Positions 16,763 to 25,664 of a stretch of 45,405 nucleotides of DNA are shown piece by piece. The position numbers and the translations under genes are program-made. The stretch is from Nitrospirillum amazonense. GTDB lineage: Bacteria > Pseudomonadota > Alphaproteobacteria > Azospirillales > Azospirillaceae. The stretch is from NCBI RefSeq assembly GCF_007828045.1, contig NZ_VITN01000035.1, positions 1 through 45,405 of the forward strand, written 5' to 3'. The notes below the pieces were generated by a model that was not told the DNA's origin, did not search any database, and saw nothing but the letters and a program-made list of their open reading frames with translations. Within the stretch, counting starts at the first letter, position 1, and each line of letters begins with the position of its first letter.

Positions 16763-18166
16763 TCATGTGAGAGCGCCCCGGACGTCCGGCTTCTCCAGTA
16801 TAATGTCCAAAGTCTGGCGGATGCGGGCGAAGATCATGTCCATTTCATCTTCGGTACAGCACAGGGCCGGCGCAAGCCCCAGGATGTTGTCACCGAAGGC
16901 GCGGAAGATCACGCCGTTGCGGTACCCTTCCGCGAATAAACGTTCCGGCAGCTTCAGCGCGGGATCGAACCGTTTCTTGGATGCCTTGTCGGCGACCAAT
17001 TCAATGGCACCGAGCAGGCCGCGCCCCCGGACATCCCCCACCAGGGGGTGGCCGGACAGGCCCTCCAGGCCGGCGGCGAAGCGGGGGGCGACGTGCCGCC
17101 CATTGGCCAGGATGCCGCCCTCTGTATAGAGCCGCAGCACCTCCAGCCCGATGGCGGCGCTGACCGGGTGGCCGGAATAGGTTTGGCCGTGGCCGATGGG
17201 CAGGTCGGGGGCCGCACCGTCGGCGATGCCCTGGTAGACGGCGTCGGACATCAGCACCGCCCCCATGGGCGCGTAGCCGGCGGTCAAGCCCTTGGCCACC
17301 GTCATGAGGTCGGGGTTCACGTCCTCATGCTCGCAGGCGAACAGGGGGCCGGTGCGGCCGAAGCCGGTGATGACCTCGTCGGCCACGAACAGGATGTCCA
17401 GCTCCGTACAGACGTCGCGCATGGCCTTCAGCCAGCCCGTGGGAGGGACGATGACGCCGCCTGATCCTTGGATGGGTTCGCAGAAGAAGGCGGCGACGGT
17501 GTCGGCCCCCAACTCGGCGACCTTGGCGCGCAGGTCCGCCACCGACTGCGCGATCACCGCCGCCGGGTCGGCGCCCACCGGGCTGCGGTAGGGATAGGGC
17601 GACGGAATATGATGCTGCCAGCGCAGCGGCACGTCGAAATTGCGGTGGAAGTTGCCCAGCGCCGTAAGGCCCGAACTCATGGCCGACGAACCGTGATAGC
17701 CCCGTTCCAGCGCGATGAACTGCTTCTTCCCCGGTTTGCCGATGGCGTTGAAGTAGTGGACGATGTAGCGGATGGCGCTGTCCACGGCGTCGGATCCACC
17801 CAGGGTGAAATAGACGTGGGTCAGCGACGGTGGCGCCAGTTCCACCAGGCGCTGGGCCAGGCGCACGGCCGGCTCCGATCCGAAATGGAAATAGCCGGTG
17901 GCATAGGGCAGGCGGCGGATCTGCTCGGCGGCGACCTCGGCGATGCTCTCCTGCCCATAGCCGACGTTCACGCACCACAGGCCGGCGAAGGCGTCCAGCA
18001 ATTCACGGCCGTCCATGTCGGTCACGTACATGCCGCGCGCGCTCTGCAGCAGGGTGGCGCCGCGCGCCTCATGGCCGCGGAAAGAGGTGACGGGATGGAT
18101 CAGATAGTCGCGATCGACATCCACGAGGGAACGGTTGCGCTTCAGCATCGGGCTCAGGCTCATCAT
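16763..18166 (-). CDS. Class III (omega) aminotransferase, PLP-dependent
   Basis: 467 residues from ATG 18166 (M-M-S-L-S-P); a GTG at 18196 would add ten residues but has no ribosome-binding site. Fold-type I class III signatures are clear: H-F-G-S-E-P-A, G-Y-H-G-S-S, D-E-V-I-T-G-F-G-R-T-G, and the PLP lysine in T-V-A-K-G-L-T-A-G-Y. The sequence style matches omega-amino-acid or polyamine:pyruvate transaminases (SpuC-like, beta-alanine or 4-aminobutyrate types). With GabD-like SSADH next door it would yield a semialdehyde and alanine. The exact donor cannot be told from sequence. A strong hairpin (18234-18266) separates it from the upstream dehydrogenase gene, so it may begin its own transcript, which continues into the Lrp regulator and M20 hydrolase. 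Confidence 0.9.
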   Translation of the reverse strand: MMSLSPMLKRNRSLVDVDRDYLIHPVTSFRGHEARGATLLQSARGMYVTDMDGRELLDAFAGLWCVNVGYGQESIAEVAAEQIRRLPYATGYFHFGSEPAVRLAQRLVELAPPSLTHVYFTLGGSDAVDSAIRYIVHYFNAIGKPGKKQFIALERGYHGSSAMSSGLTALGNFHRNFDVPLRWQHHIPSPYPYRSPVGADPAAVIAQSVADLRAKVAELGADTVAAFFCEPIQGSGGVIVPPTGWLKAMRDVCTELDILFVADEVITGFGRTGPLFACEHEDVNPDLMTVAKGLTAGYAPMGAVLMSDAVYQGIADGAAPDLPIGHGQTYSGHPVSAAIGLEVLRLYTEGGILANGRHVAPRFAAGLEGLSGHPLVGDVRGRGLLGAIELVADKASKKRFDPALKLPERLFAEGYRNGVIFRAFGDNILGLAPALCCTEDEMDMIFARIRQTLDIILEKPDVRGALT

Positions 18167-18233
18167 GGTGTCCACGGCTGAAAGCCTAGCCGACACCGGC
18201 TGGTCAGATGCGCCGTGTTAGGCCCGGGCGGGT

Positions 18234-18266
18234 GCCGCCGCGCCCCTTCTTCCGGGTCGCGGCGGC
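18234..18266 (-). terminator. GC-rich hairpin after the tartrate dehydrogenase gene
   Basis: Perfect 9-base arms GCCGCCGCG (18234-18242) and CGCGGCGGC (18258-18266), with a further CCC/GGG pairing inside (18244-18246 with 18254-18256) and a 7-base loop. It begins about 13 bases past the upstream stop codon. There is no U-tract, so it may be a Rho-assisted terminator, an attenuator or a 3'-end stabiliser. Confidence 0.5.
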
Positions 18267-18279
18267 ATAAAATGCCGTG

Positions 18280-19371
18280 TCAGCGGAGGGCCTCGGCGAT
18301 GGCCTTGCCGCAGGCCTCGGTGCCAGCCTTGCCCTTGAGGTCGGCGGTGCGCAGGCCGGGTTCCTTCAGCACGGTTTCGATGGCCGCCATGATGGCCGCG
18401 GCGGCGGCGGTTTCGCCCAGATGGTCCAGCATCATGGCGGCGGACCAGATCTGGCCCACCGGGTTGGCGATGCCCTTGCCGGCGATATCGGGGGCGGAAC
18501 CGTGCACCGGCTCGAACAGCGATGGGTGGGTGCCATCAGGGTTGATATTGCCGGAGGGGGCCACGCCGATGGTGCCGGTGCAGGCCGGCCCCAGATCCGA
18601 CAGGATGTCGCCGAACAGGTTGGACGCCACCACCACGTCGAAACGGTCGGGGTTCAGCACAAACTGCGCCGTCAGGATGTCGATGTGGTACTTGTCCCAG
18701 CGCACGTCGGGATACCGCGCCGCCATGGCCTCCACCCGCTGGTCCCAGAAGGGCATGGTGATGGCGATGCCGTTGGATTTGGTGGCGGAGGTCAGGTGCC
18801 GGTTGGGGCGGCGGTTCGCCAGGTCGAAGGCGTAGCGCAGCACCCGATCCACGCCGAAACGGGTCATGACCGTTTCCTGGATCACGACCTCGCGGTCCGT
18901 GCCGGCGAACATGTGGCCGCCGACAGAGGAATACTCGCCCTCGGTATTCTCCCGCACGATCCAGAAGTCGATGCTGCCCGGTTCACGCCCCGCCAGGGGC
19001 GAGGGCACGCCGGGCAACAGGCGGGCGGGGCGCAGGTTGACGTACTGGTCGTACTCGCGCCGGAACTGCAGCAGCGATCCCCAGAGGGAGATATGGTCCG
19101 GCACCGTTTCAGGCCACCCGACGGCGCCGAAGAAGATGGCGTCCGGCGCGCCGATCCGTTCCTTCCAGTCTTCCGGCATCATGCGGCCATGCCGGGCGTA
19201 GTAGTCGCAGGAGGCGAAATCGTGCCAGCGCTGCTCCACCGTGAAGCCGTAGAGGGCGGCCGCGCGTTCGAGGACGCGCACACCCTCGGGCACCACTTCC
19301 TTGCCGATGCCGTCACCCGGAATGACGGCGATGGTATAGCGGCGGCCGGACTTATTCGTCGCATCGGTCAC
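18280..19371 (-). CDS. Tartrate dehydrogenase/decarboxylase-type (D-malate) oxidoreductase
   Basis: 363 residues. It belongs to the isocitrate/isopropylmalate dehydrogenase superfamily: V-I-P-G-D-G-I-G-K-E at the start, W-I-V-R-E-N-T-E-G-E-Y, K-S-N-G for the NAD/substrate site, V-V-A-S-N-L-F-G-D-I-L-S-D, and F-E-P-V-H-G-S-A-P-D. The phrasing W-G-S-L-L-Q-F-R-R-E-Y-D-Q-Y-V-N and R-P-A-R-L-L-P-G places it with tartrate/D-malate dehydrogenases (TtuC/DmlA type) rather than LeuB. It would oxidise a 2-hydroxy-diacid, with decarboxylation, using NAD and Mn or Mg. GTG 19371 overlaps the GabD-like stop (GTGA), a sign of translational coupling. Its place in this pathway is unclear: it may handle a C4 hydroxy-acid product or act on a different substrate. 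Confidence 0.88.
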   Translation of the reverse strand: MTDATNKSGRRYTIAVIPGDGIGKEVVPEGVRVLERAAALYGFTVEQRWHDFASCDYYARHGRMMPEDWKERIGAPDAIFFGAVGWPETVPDHISLWGSLLQFRREYDQYVNLRPARLLPGVPSPLAGREPGSIDFWIVRENTEGEYSSVGGHMFAGTDREVVIQETVMTRFGVDRVLRYAFDLANRRPNRHLTSATKSNGIAITMPFWDQRVEAMAARYPDVRWDKYHIDILTAQFVLNPDRFDVVVASNLFGDILSDLGPACTGTIGVAPSGNINPDGTHPSLFEPVHGSAPDIAGKGIANPVGQIWSAAMMLDHLGETAAAAAIMAAIETVLKEPGLRTADLKGKAGTEACGKAIAEALR

Positions 19372-20846
19372 AGCGTGGCTCCCAGCTTGAGGCCCCCGAT
19401 GTGGAAGGCCTTCTGTTCAAGGTATTCCTCGATCCCGGCCTGCCCGCCCTCGCGGCCCAAGCCGGACTGCTTGACGCCGCCGAAGGGCGACATCTCCATG
19501 GCGATGGAACCGGTGTTCAGCGCCACCATCCCAGCCTCCAACCGTTCGGACACGCGCCACGCCCTGTGCAGGTCGTTGGTGTAGAAATAGCTGGCTAGGC
19601 CATAGGGCGTGGCGTTGGCCATCGTCACCGCCTCGTCCTCGCTTTCGAACCGGAACAACGGCGCCACCGGGCCGAAGGTTTCCTCGTGCGCCAGGCGCAT
19701 GTCGATCGTGGCGCCGGTCAGCACGACGGGGGCTGTGAAGCGGGTGGGGTCGCCGTCGCTGGGCGCCTGGGCGGCGATGCGCGCGCCCCTGGTCAAGGCG
19801 TCATCGACATGGTCGCGCACCTTGCGCACGGCCGCCGCGTTGATCAGGGGGCCCGTGGTGACGCCGGCTGTCATGCCCGGTCCCACGCGAAGCGCCGCGA
19901 CGGCCTGGCCCAGCCGTTCGGCGAAGGCGTCATGGATGCCGTCCTGCACCAGGATGCGGTTGGGGCAGACGCAGGTCTGGCCGGCATTGCGGAACTTGGC
20001 CGCCATGGCACCGGCCACGGCCAGGTCCAGGTCCGCGTCGTCGAAGATGACCAGGGGGGCGTTGCCGCCCAATTCCAGGCTCAGGCGTTTCACCGTGTCG
20101 GCGCACTGGCGCATCAGCAGGCTGCCCACACGGGTGGACCCGGTGAAGGACAGCTTGCGCACCACGGGGCTGGCCGTCAGTTCCCGGCCGATGGCATCCG
20201 GCACGCCGGTGACGACGTTCAGCACACCGGCCGGGACGCCGGCACGCTCCGCCAGCACGGCCAGCGCCAGGGCGGTGAGGGGCGTCAGGTCGGACGGCTT
20301 GATCACCACGGTGCAGCCGGCCGCGAGGGCGGGGGCGCACTTGCGGGTGATCATCGCGGCCGGGAAGTTCCAGGGGGTGATGATGGCGCAGACGCCCACC
20401 GGCTCCTTGCGCACCAGAATGCGGCGGTCCGCCTCCGGCGCCGGCACCTCATAACCGTGCACGCGGCGGCCTTCCTCCGCGAACCATTTCACGAATGACG
20501 CGGCGTACCGCACCTCGCCCGCCGCCTCGGCCAGGGGCTTGCCCTGCTCGGCCGTCATGATGCGGGCCAGGTCATCGACATTCGCCAGGATCAGGGCGTG
20601 CCAACGCGCCAGGATTTCACAGCGCTGGCTGGCGGTACGGGCCCGCCAGGGGGGCAGGGCCGCCGCGGCCGCCGCGATCGCGGCGCGCGTGTCCCCTTCG
20701 TCGCAATCGGGCGCCTCGCCCACCGGCCGGCCGGTCGCGGGGTCGAACACGGGAAGGGACCGTCCGGCGGCGGCGGGCCGCCACGTGCCGTCAATGAAGG
20801 CCAGCCCCGGCAGCAGCGCCGGGTCTTTCAGGTCGAGGATCGTCAT
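19368..20846 (-). CDS. gabD: NAD(P)-dependent succinate-semialdehyde dehydrogenase
   Basis: 492 residues from ATG 20846. It follows E. coli GabD closely throughout: G-K-P-L-A-E-A, A-A-S-F-V-K-W-F-A-E-E-G, T-P-W-N-F-P-A-A-M-I-T-R-K, and F-T-G-S-T-R-V-G. It has the general base in L-E-L-G-G-N-A-P and the catalytic Cys in G-Q-T-C-V-C-P-N-R. It should oxidise succinate semialdehyde, or a closely related semialdehyde such as glutarate semialdehyde, to the acid. It is 23 bases after the GNAT gene and overlaps the tartrate dehydrogenase gene by 4 bases. In context it is the expected last step after the class III aminotransferase, delivering succinate to the TCA cycle. Confidence 0.93.
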   Translation of the reverse strand: MTILDLKDPALLPGLAFIDGTWRPAAAGRSLPVFDPATGRPVGEAPDCDEGDTRAAIAAAAAALPPWRARTASQRCEILARWHALILANVDDLARIMTAEQGKPLAEAAGEVRYAASFVKWFAEEGRRVHGYEVPAPEADRRILVRKEPVGVCAIITPWNFPAAMITRKCAPALAAGCTVVIKPSDLTPLTALALAVLAERAGVPAGVLNVVTGVPDAIGRELTASPVVRKLSFTGSTRVGSLLMRQCADTVKRLSLELGGNAPLVIFDDADLDLAVAGAMAAKFRNAGQTCVCPNRILVQDGIHDAFAERLGQAVAALRVGPGMTAGVTTGPLINAAAVRKVRDHVDDALTRGARIAAQAPSDGDPTRFTAPVVLTGATIDMRLAHEETFGPVAPLFRFESEDEAVTMANATPYGLASYFYTNDLHRAWRVSERLEAGMVALNTGSIAMEMSPFGGVKQSGLGREGGQAGIEEYLEQKAFHIGGLKLGATL

Positions 20847-20869
20847 GGCGGAACCTGGATGGTGAGCGG

Positions 20870-21727
20870 TCAGCCCAGCGCCTGGCTGACCAGGGAGAAG
20901 GTGTGGATGGCTTGGCCCTGGGCCGGCAGGCGCCCCCGCACCATGCGGGTGACGCGGCCGACGCAGGGCAGGCCCAGATCGTCCAGCCAGGCGGCCAGGT
21001 CGCTGTCGTGCGGAATGTCGACACGGGCCAGCATGCCGGCGTTGGACCCCAGCCAATGGGAGATCAGGGTGCGGGCGCCCTCGGCATCCGGCGCCGTGGT
21101 GGGGCCGATCACATAGCCGCGGCCGAAGCGGCGGAACAGGGCGAAGCCGATGGCCTGGCTGTCCCGGTCCAGAACCACGCCATGCGCCAGCTTGCGCAGC
21201 TGCGCGAACAGGCTGGCACGGTCCATGCCGCAGGCCTTCCGGTCCAGCGTGATGATGGCGTCATGGTCCTTGCTGCCCAGCGGCCGCACCCGCTCGTTGG
21301 GGCGCAGGCTGGGGATGGGCACGGAAAAGGCGGCACCCTGGTGCTGCAGGATTTCGCCGAAGGGGGTGAAACCCAGGCGGGTATAGAGGGGCAGGCCCTC
21401 GGTCGTGGCGTTCAGCACGATGGCGCGATCGCCCAGCCGCGCCATCATCGCGTCCATCAACTGGCGGCCGATACCCGCCCCCTGCTTTTCCTCGGCGACG
21501 ATCACCATGCCCAGCGTGGCGACCTCGGGGCCGTAGGGCCAGCCCATGATGGTGCCGACGATGACCCCGTCCTCCTCCGCCACCAGGCCGGTGCCGGCCC
21601 GCAGCATGAAATCCCAATCCTCAAGGCGATGCGGCCATTGCAGCTTGCGGGAAAGCGCGTGCGCCTGGGGCAGGTCATCCGGCGTCATGTCCCGCAGTTT
21701 CACCAGGAGATCGGTTCGTCTTTCCAT
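20870..21727 (-). CDS. GNAT N-acetyltransferase with C-terminal second domain
   Basis: 285 residues from ATG 21727; the longer frame to 21823 crosses a palindromic operator-like site and is not favoured. The N-terminal GNAT domain (about 1-135) has the acetyl-CoA loop as E-E-K-Q-G-A-G-I-G-R-Q-L and the substrate strand L-P-L-Y-T-R-L-G-F. The second half (about 150-285: D-R-K-A-C-G-M-D-R, G-Y-V-I-G-P) is the Acetyltransf_18-like domain common in two-domain GNATs. The acceptor is unknown; in this locus an amine or polyamine is plausible. It leads the GNAT-gabD-tartrate dehydrogenase segment, 217 bases beyond the end of the ABC operon. Confidence 0.85.
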   Translation of the reverse strand: MERRTDLLVKLRDMTPDDLPQAHALSRKLQWPHRLEDWDFMLRAGTGLVAEEDGVIVGTIMGWPYGPEVATLGMVIVAEEKQGAGIGRQLMDAMMARLGDRAIVLNATTEGLPLYTRLGFTPFGEILQHQGAAFSVPIPSLRPNERVRPLGSKDHDAIITLDRKACGMDRASLFAQLRKLAHGVVLDRDSQAIGFALFRRFGRGYVIGPTTAPDAEGARTLISHWLGSNAGMLARVDIPHDSDLAAWLDDLGLPCVGRVTRMVRGRLPAQGQAIHTFSLVSQALG

Positions 21728-21783
21728 CGGCCATCTTCTCGTTGGCTTCCCCGGGGAATCCCGGCGCGTTCTCGGCGGTCGAT

Positions 21784-21802
21784 GTCGGCATGATATGCCG
21801 AC
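21784..21802. promoter_or_regulatory. 19-base perfect palindrome upstream of the GNAT-gabD operon
   Basis: GTCGGCATGATATGCCGAC: two 8-base arms around a GAT centre, ending 57 bases before the GNAT start. On the minus strand a perfect TTGACA lies just upstream (21824-21819), so the palindrome covers the region where a -10 element and transcription start would fall. The geometry suits a dimeric repressor (GntR, TetR or similar). The regulator is not identified. Confidence 0.5.
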
Positions 21803-21944
21803 GGATGCGGTCGACCCTGTCAATCGTGCACAGACTATAAGGGCGGCGGCGGAGCATTCGATGCCGCCTTGCGCGTCAAATCAGAAGATTATGGCGCGCG
21901 CGGTTCGATCCGATCCCGCCAAATGCCGGCATTGGCATCTCCAG

Positions 21945-23783
21945 TCACGGGTTGATCGCCGATTGGCGGCCGCGTTGGAGATGCTGTAACGCCTGCCCGT
22001 CATGGTGGCACAGCAGTTCGTTGCCACCATCCAGAACGATACGGGGCGGGGGCAGGCGGTCGCACAAGCCCTCCACCCGGGCGGCGCATCGCGGCAGGAA
22101 GCGGCACAGATTCGCATCTTGGGCGGTGGCCAGGGGCGGCGGCGCCACCGCCGTTTCCTTCTCCTCCAGCCAGCCCTGGCGCATTTCCGGCACCGACCCG
22201 ATCAGCAAATCCGTGTAGGGGTGGAAGGGGGCGTCGCCAAAGCCGTTGCGCGGCCCCATCTCCACCTTCTGGCCGGCATACAGCACGGCGATGTCGTCGC
22301 AGATGGCGCGGACGGTGGAGATGTCGTGGCTGATGAACAAGTAGGACAGGTCCAGTTCGCGCCGCAATTCGGCCAGCAAATCCAGGATGGCGGCGCCGAC
22401 CACGGTGTCCAGCGCCGATGTCACCTCGTCGCACAGGATCAGGTGGGGATCGGCGGCCAGGGCCCGGGCCAGGTTCACGCGCTGCTTCTGGCCGCCGGAC
22501 AGCTCCCCGCAGCGCCGGTCGGCAAGGCCGGCGGGCAGTTGGGTCAGGTCCAGCAGGTCGGCCACACGGCGGTCCCGTGCCCGGCCATCCATGCCGTGGT
22601 AGAAGGACAGGGGCCGGCTCAGGATGCGGGACACGGTATGAGCGGGGTTCAGCGCGGTATCCGCGTTCTGGAAGACCAGCTGGATACGTTGGAACTGTTC
22701 CCGGGTCCGGCCCGATAGTGTGGGGGCCAGGGGCTGGCCCTGGAACAGCACCTGGCCGCCGGCGGGTGCCACCAGACCGGCGATGACCCGCGCCAGCGTG
22801 GACTTGCCGGAACCGGATTCGCCGATGACACCCAGGGTGGTGCCCTTGGCGATGGATAGGGTGATGTCACGCAGCACCGGGATCTTGGGCACGCCCGCTT
22901 CCACCCGGCCATAGCCCGCGGTCAGGCCGCGCACCTCCAGAAGCGGGGGCGCCTGCTGCGGGGCGGGCCGGTGGGGCCTGGCCTGCGCCGGGGGACGCGC
23001 CGCCGCCATGAGGGTGCGGGTATAGATGTCGGCCGGCTTCTCCAGCACCTGGTTGGCATCACCGGCCTCGCGTACCCGGCCCCGTTGCAGCACCACGATG
23101 CGGTCGGCGACCTGCGCCACGACCGCCAGGTCGTGCGAAACGTACAACGCCGTGGCGCCCTGTTGGCGCACCACCCGTTTGAAGGCGCGCAGCACGTCGA
23201 TCTGGGTGGTGACGTCCAGGGCGGTGGTCGGCTCGTCCAGGATCACCAGTTCCGGATCGGTCATCAGCGCCATGGCCGCCATCAGCCGTTGCAATTGCCC
23301 GCCCGACAGCTGGTGGACATAGCGCTCGCCGATGGCTTCCGGCTGGGGCAGGGCCAGGGCGCGGAACAGGCCCACGGCCTTGTCTTCGGCCGCCGGCCGG
23401 GATAGCAGGCCGCGCCCCACCGCCGTCTCCACCACCTGGTCCATGATGGTCCGCGACGGGTTGAAGGATGATGCGGCGCTCTGCGCCACATAGGCGATCC
23501 GGTTGCCGCGCACGGTGCGCAGCTGGGACGCGTCCAGGGTTAGGATTTCGGTGTCGCCCACCCGCACGCCGCCGCCGGCGATGCGGCAGTCCCCCCGGGC
23601 ATAGCCCATCAAGGCCAGGGCGATGCTGGTCTTGCCCGACCCGGATTCCCCGATGAGCGCCAGCACCTGGCCCTTGGGGATGGTGAAGTCCACGTCGCTG
23701 ACGATGGGCGTTTCCTGGCCGCCAGCGGCTGGCGCGGTGATCCGCAGGCCTGAAACCTGGACGTGATCCTGCGCGGCGTCCAT
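21945..23783 (-). CDS. Fused Dpp/Opp-type ABC transporter ATPase (two nucleotide-binding domains)
   Basis: 612 residues containing two complete ATPase domains in one chain, equivalent to DppD plus DppF. Domain 1 (about 5-265) has Walker A G-E-S-G-S-G-K-T, signature L-S-G-G-Q-L-Q-R and Walker B V-I-L-D-E-P. Domain 2 (about 285-545) has G-E-S-G-S-G-K-S, L-S-G-G-Q-K-Q-R and L-I-L-C-D-E, where Cys-Asp-Glu replaces the usual Leu-Asp-Glu. The C-terminal oligopeptide-family extension has Cys residues (N-L-C-R-F-L-P-R-C-A) typical of DppD/F. It powers import through the two permeases encoded immediately upstream, from which it is separated by a single base. It is the last gene of the import segment. 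Confidence 0.94.
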   Translation of the reverse strand: MDAAQDHVQVSGLRITAPAAGGQETPIVSDVDFTIPKGQVLALIGESGSGKTSIALALMGYARGDCRIAGGGVRVGDTEILTLDASQLRTVRGNRIAYVAQSAASSFNPSRTIMDQVVETAVGRGLLSRPAAEDKAVGLFRALALPQPEAIGERYVHQLSGGQLQRLMAAMALMTDPELVILDEPTTALDVTTQIDVLRAFKRVVRQQGATALYVSHDLAVVAQVADRIVVLQRGRVREAGDANQVLEKPADIYTRTLMAAARPPAQARPHRPAPQQAPPLLEVRGLTAGYGRVEAGVPKIPVLRDITLSIAKGTTLGVIGESGSGKSTLARVIAGLVAPAGGQVLFQGQPLAPTLSGRTREQFQRIQLVFQNADTALNPAHTVSRILSRPLSFYHGMDGRARDRRVADLLDLTQLPAGLADRRCGELSGGQKQRVNLARALAADPHLILCDEVTSALDTVVGAAILDLLAELRRELDLSYLFISHDISTVRAICDDIAVLYAGQKVEMGPRNGFGDAPFHPYTDLLIGSVPEMRQGWLEEKETAVAPPPLATAQDANLCRFLPRCAARVEGLCDRLPPPRIVLDGGNELLCHHDGQALQHLQRGRQSAINP

Positions 23784-23784
23784 C

Positions 23785-24678
23785 TCAACGCCCTCCGGTG
23801 ATGCGCCGGCCGCGCCCCGGCAGGGCGTCGATCAGCAGGTTGACGCCGATGGTCAGCGTGGCGATGGCCACGGCGGGCGCCAGGATGGCCAGGGCGCCGT
23901 CGCCCAAGCCGGAGATGTTTTCCCGAACCAGGGATCCCAGGTCGGCGTTGGGCGGCTGCACGCCCAGGCCCAGGAAGCTCAAGCCTGAGAGCAGCAGCAC
24001 GATGAAGACGAAGCGCAGGCCGAAATCGGCCAGCACGGGATGGATCATGTTGGGCATGATTTCGGCGGTGGCGATGTACAGCCGGCCCTCGCCCCGGGCG
24101 TAGGCCACCTGCACGTAGTCCATCTGATTTAGATTGGTGGCCAAGGCCCGGGCGATGCGGAAGGCCCCCGGGGTGTAGGTCGCCGCCGCGATCAGCAGCA
24201 GCAAGGCCAGGGACGAGCCGAAGGCCGCGACCAGCACCAGGGCGAACACCTTGCTGGGAATGGATATCAGGGTATCCATGAAACGGCTGATCACCTCATC
24301 GACCCAACGGGGGCTGACGGTGGCGGTCAACGCCAGGCCGGCGCCGGTCGCGCTGGCCAGCAAGGCGGAAGCCAGGGCCAGGCCGACCGTGTATTGGGCC
24401 CCGGAAAGCAGGCGGCTCAGCACGTCGCGGCCCAGATAGTCACTGCCCAGCCAGTGCCGGGCGCTCATGCCGTCGAAAACCTCCGGCGAGACAAAGGCGC
24501 CCACGTCATAGGGCGCCAGCAGGGGCCCGGCAGCGCCCAGGACCAGCCACAGGACGACCAGCGCCAAGCCCACCTGCCCCGATGTGGACAGGCCGGACAG
24601 CAAGTGCCAAACCCGGCCTGCGGCTGTGGACACCGGTTTCGCCATGCTTTCCTCGCGCAAGGGGACGGTGGGGGTCAT
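23785..24678 (-). CDS. Dipeptide/oligopeptide-type ABC permease (DppC-like)
   Basis: 297 residues from ATG 24678, which overlaps the stop of the DppB-like gene (ATGA). About six membrane helices are present. The N-terminal OppC-type segment is followed by the BPD permease domain, with W-L-G-S-D-Y-L-G-R-D-V-L-S-R near residue 95 and the EAA-like loop A-Y-A-R-G-E-G-R-L-Y. The terminal G-V-N-L-L-I-D-A-L-P-G-R-G-R is typical of DppC. It forms the membrane channel with the neighbouring permease in the inner membrane. The longer open frame to 24768 overlaps the upstream gene and is rejected. Confidence 0.93.
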   Translation of the reverse strand: MTPTVPLREESMAKPVSTAAGRVWHLLSGLSTSGQVGLALVVLWLVLGAAGPLLAPYDVGAFVSPEVFDGMSARHWLGSDYLGRDVLSRLLSGAQYTVGLALASALLASATGAGLALTATVSPRWVDEVISRFMDTLISIPSKVFALVLVAAFGSSLALLLLIAAATYTPGAFRIARALATNLNQMDYVQVAYARGEGRLYIATAEIMPNMIHPVLADFGLRFVFIVLLLSGLSFLGLGVQPPNADLGSLVRENISGLGDGALAILAPAVAIATLTIGVNLLIDALPGRGRRITGGR

Positions 24679-25661
24679 TGGCCGCGCAGCCTCGGGTTGG
24701 CCAGGATGGCGCAGACATCGGCCGCCAGCATCAGCAACAGATAGGCCACGCAGAAGATCATGGCGCACGCCTGCAGCAGGGGCATGTCACGGCTGGTGAC
24801 GGCGTTGACCATCAGGCTGGCGATGCCGGGATAATTGAAGATCGTCTCGACGATGACGGCGCCCCCCAGCAGGTAGGACAGGCTGAGCGCCATGGCGTTG
24901 ACGATGGGGGCCACGGCGTTGGGCAGCACATGGACCAGCACGACGCGCGCGGGGGACAACCCCTTCAACAGCGCCATCTCCACATAAGGACGGTTCAACT
25001 GGTCGATGATGGCCGCGCGGGTCATGCGCGCCATCTGCGCCACCGTCACGCAGGCCAGGGTCATCACCGGCATGGCGTAGCCGCGCAGCATCTCCGCCCA
25101 GCCCATGCCCTCGCGCACCACGGTGATGGACGGCAGCCACCGCAATGTGACGGAAAAGACCAGGACGGCGATGGTCGCCACCAGGAATTCCGGCACCGCC
25201 ACCATGCCCAGGGTCATCAGGTTCAGGGCGCGGTCCAGCCCCGTGTCGCGGTAAAGGGCCGACAGGATGCCAATGGCCAGGGCCAGCGGGATGGCGACGG
25301 CGGCGGTGAGGCCGGCCAGCGTCAGTGAATTGGGTAGGCGGCCGGCGATGACCTGGCCCACCGGCATATTCGCCACCAGCGACTGGCCGGGATCGCCCTT
25401 GATCATGCCGCCCAGCCAGTGCGCGTAGCGCAGGTGTGCCGGCTGGTCCAGACCCATCTGGTGGCGCAGGGCGGCCACGGCTTCAGGCGTGGCGCTCTGT
25501 CCCAGCGTTTCTTCCGCGGCGTCGCCGGGCAGCAGCGCGCTTATGGTGAAGACCACCAGGGACACCAGCAGCAAGGTCAGCAGCGCCGACCCCAGCCTGC
25601 GTAGGATCAGGCGGCCGGCCGCGGCAATTCCGCCGTGGTTTCTTGGGGTGCCATGGGCCAC
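24675..25661 (-). CDS. Dipeptide/oligopeptide-type ABC permease (DppB-like)
   Basis: 328 residues from GTG 25661, three bases after the stop of the binding-protein gene, so the genes are tightly coupled. It has the N-terminal helix plus a large periplasmic loop characteristic of DppB (L-P-G-D-A-A-E-E, L-R-H-Q-M-G-L-D-Q-P), then five helices with P-N-S-L-T-L-A and the EAA loop K-G-L-S-P-A-R-V-V-L-V-H-V-L-P-N-A. It pairs with the DppC-like permease. The substrate class (peptide, opine, N-acyl amino acid or polyamine conjugate) cannot be told from the permease alone. Confidence 0.93.
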   Translation of the reverse strand: MAHGTPRNHGGIAAAGRLILRRLGSALLTLLLVSLVVFTISALLPGDAAEETLGQSATPEAVAALRHQMGLDQPAHLRYAHWLGGMIKGDPGQSLVANMPVGQVIAGRLPNSLTLAGLTAAVAIPLALAIGILSALYRDTGLDRALNLMTLGMVAVPEFLVATIAVLVFSVTLRWLPSITVVREGMGWAEMLRGYAMPVMTLACVTVAQMARMTRAAIIDQLNRPYVEMALLKGLSPARVVLVHVLPNAVAPIVNAMALSLSYLLGGAVIVETIFNYPGIASLMVNAVTSRDMPLLQACAMIFCVAYLLLMLAADVCAILANPRLRGQ

Positions 25662-25664
25662 CGG

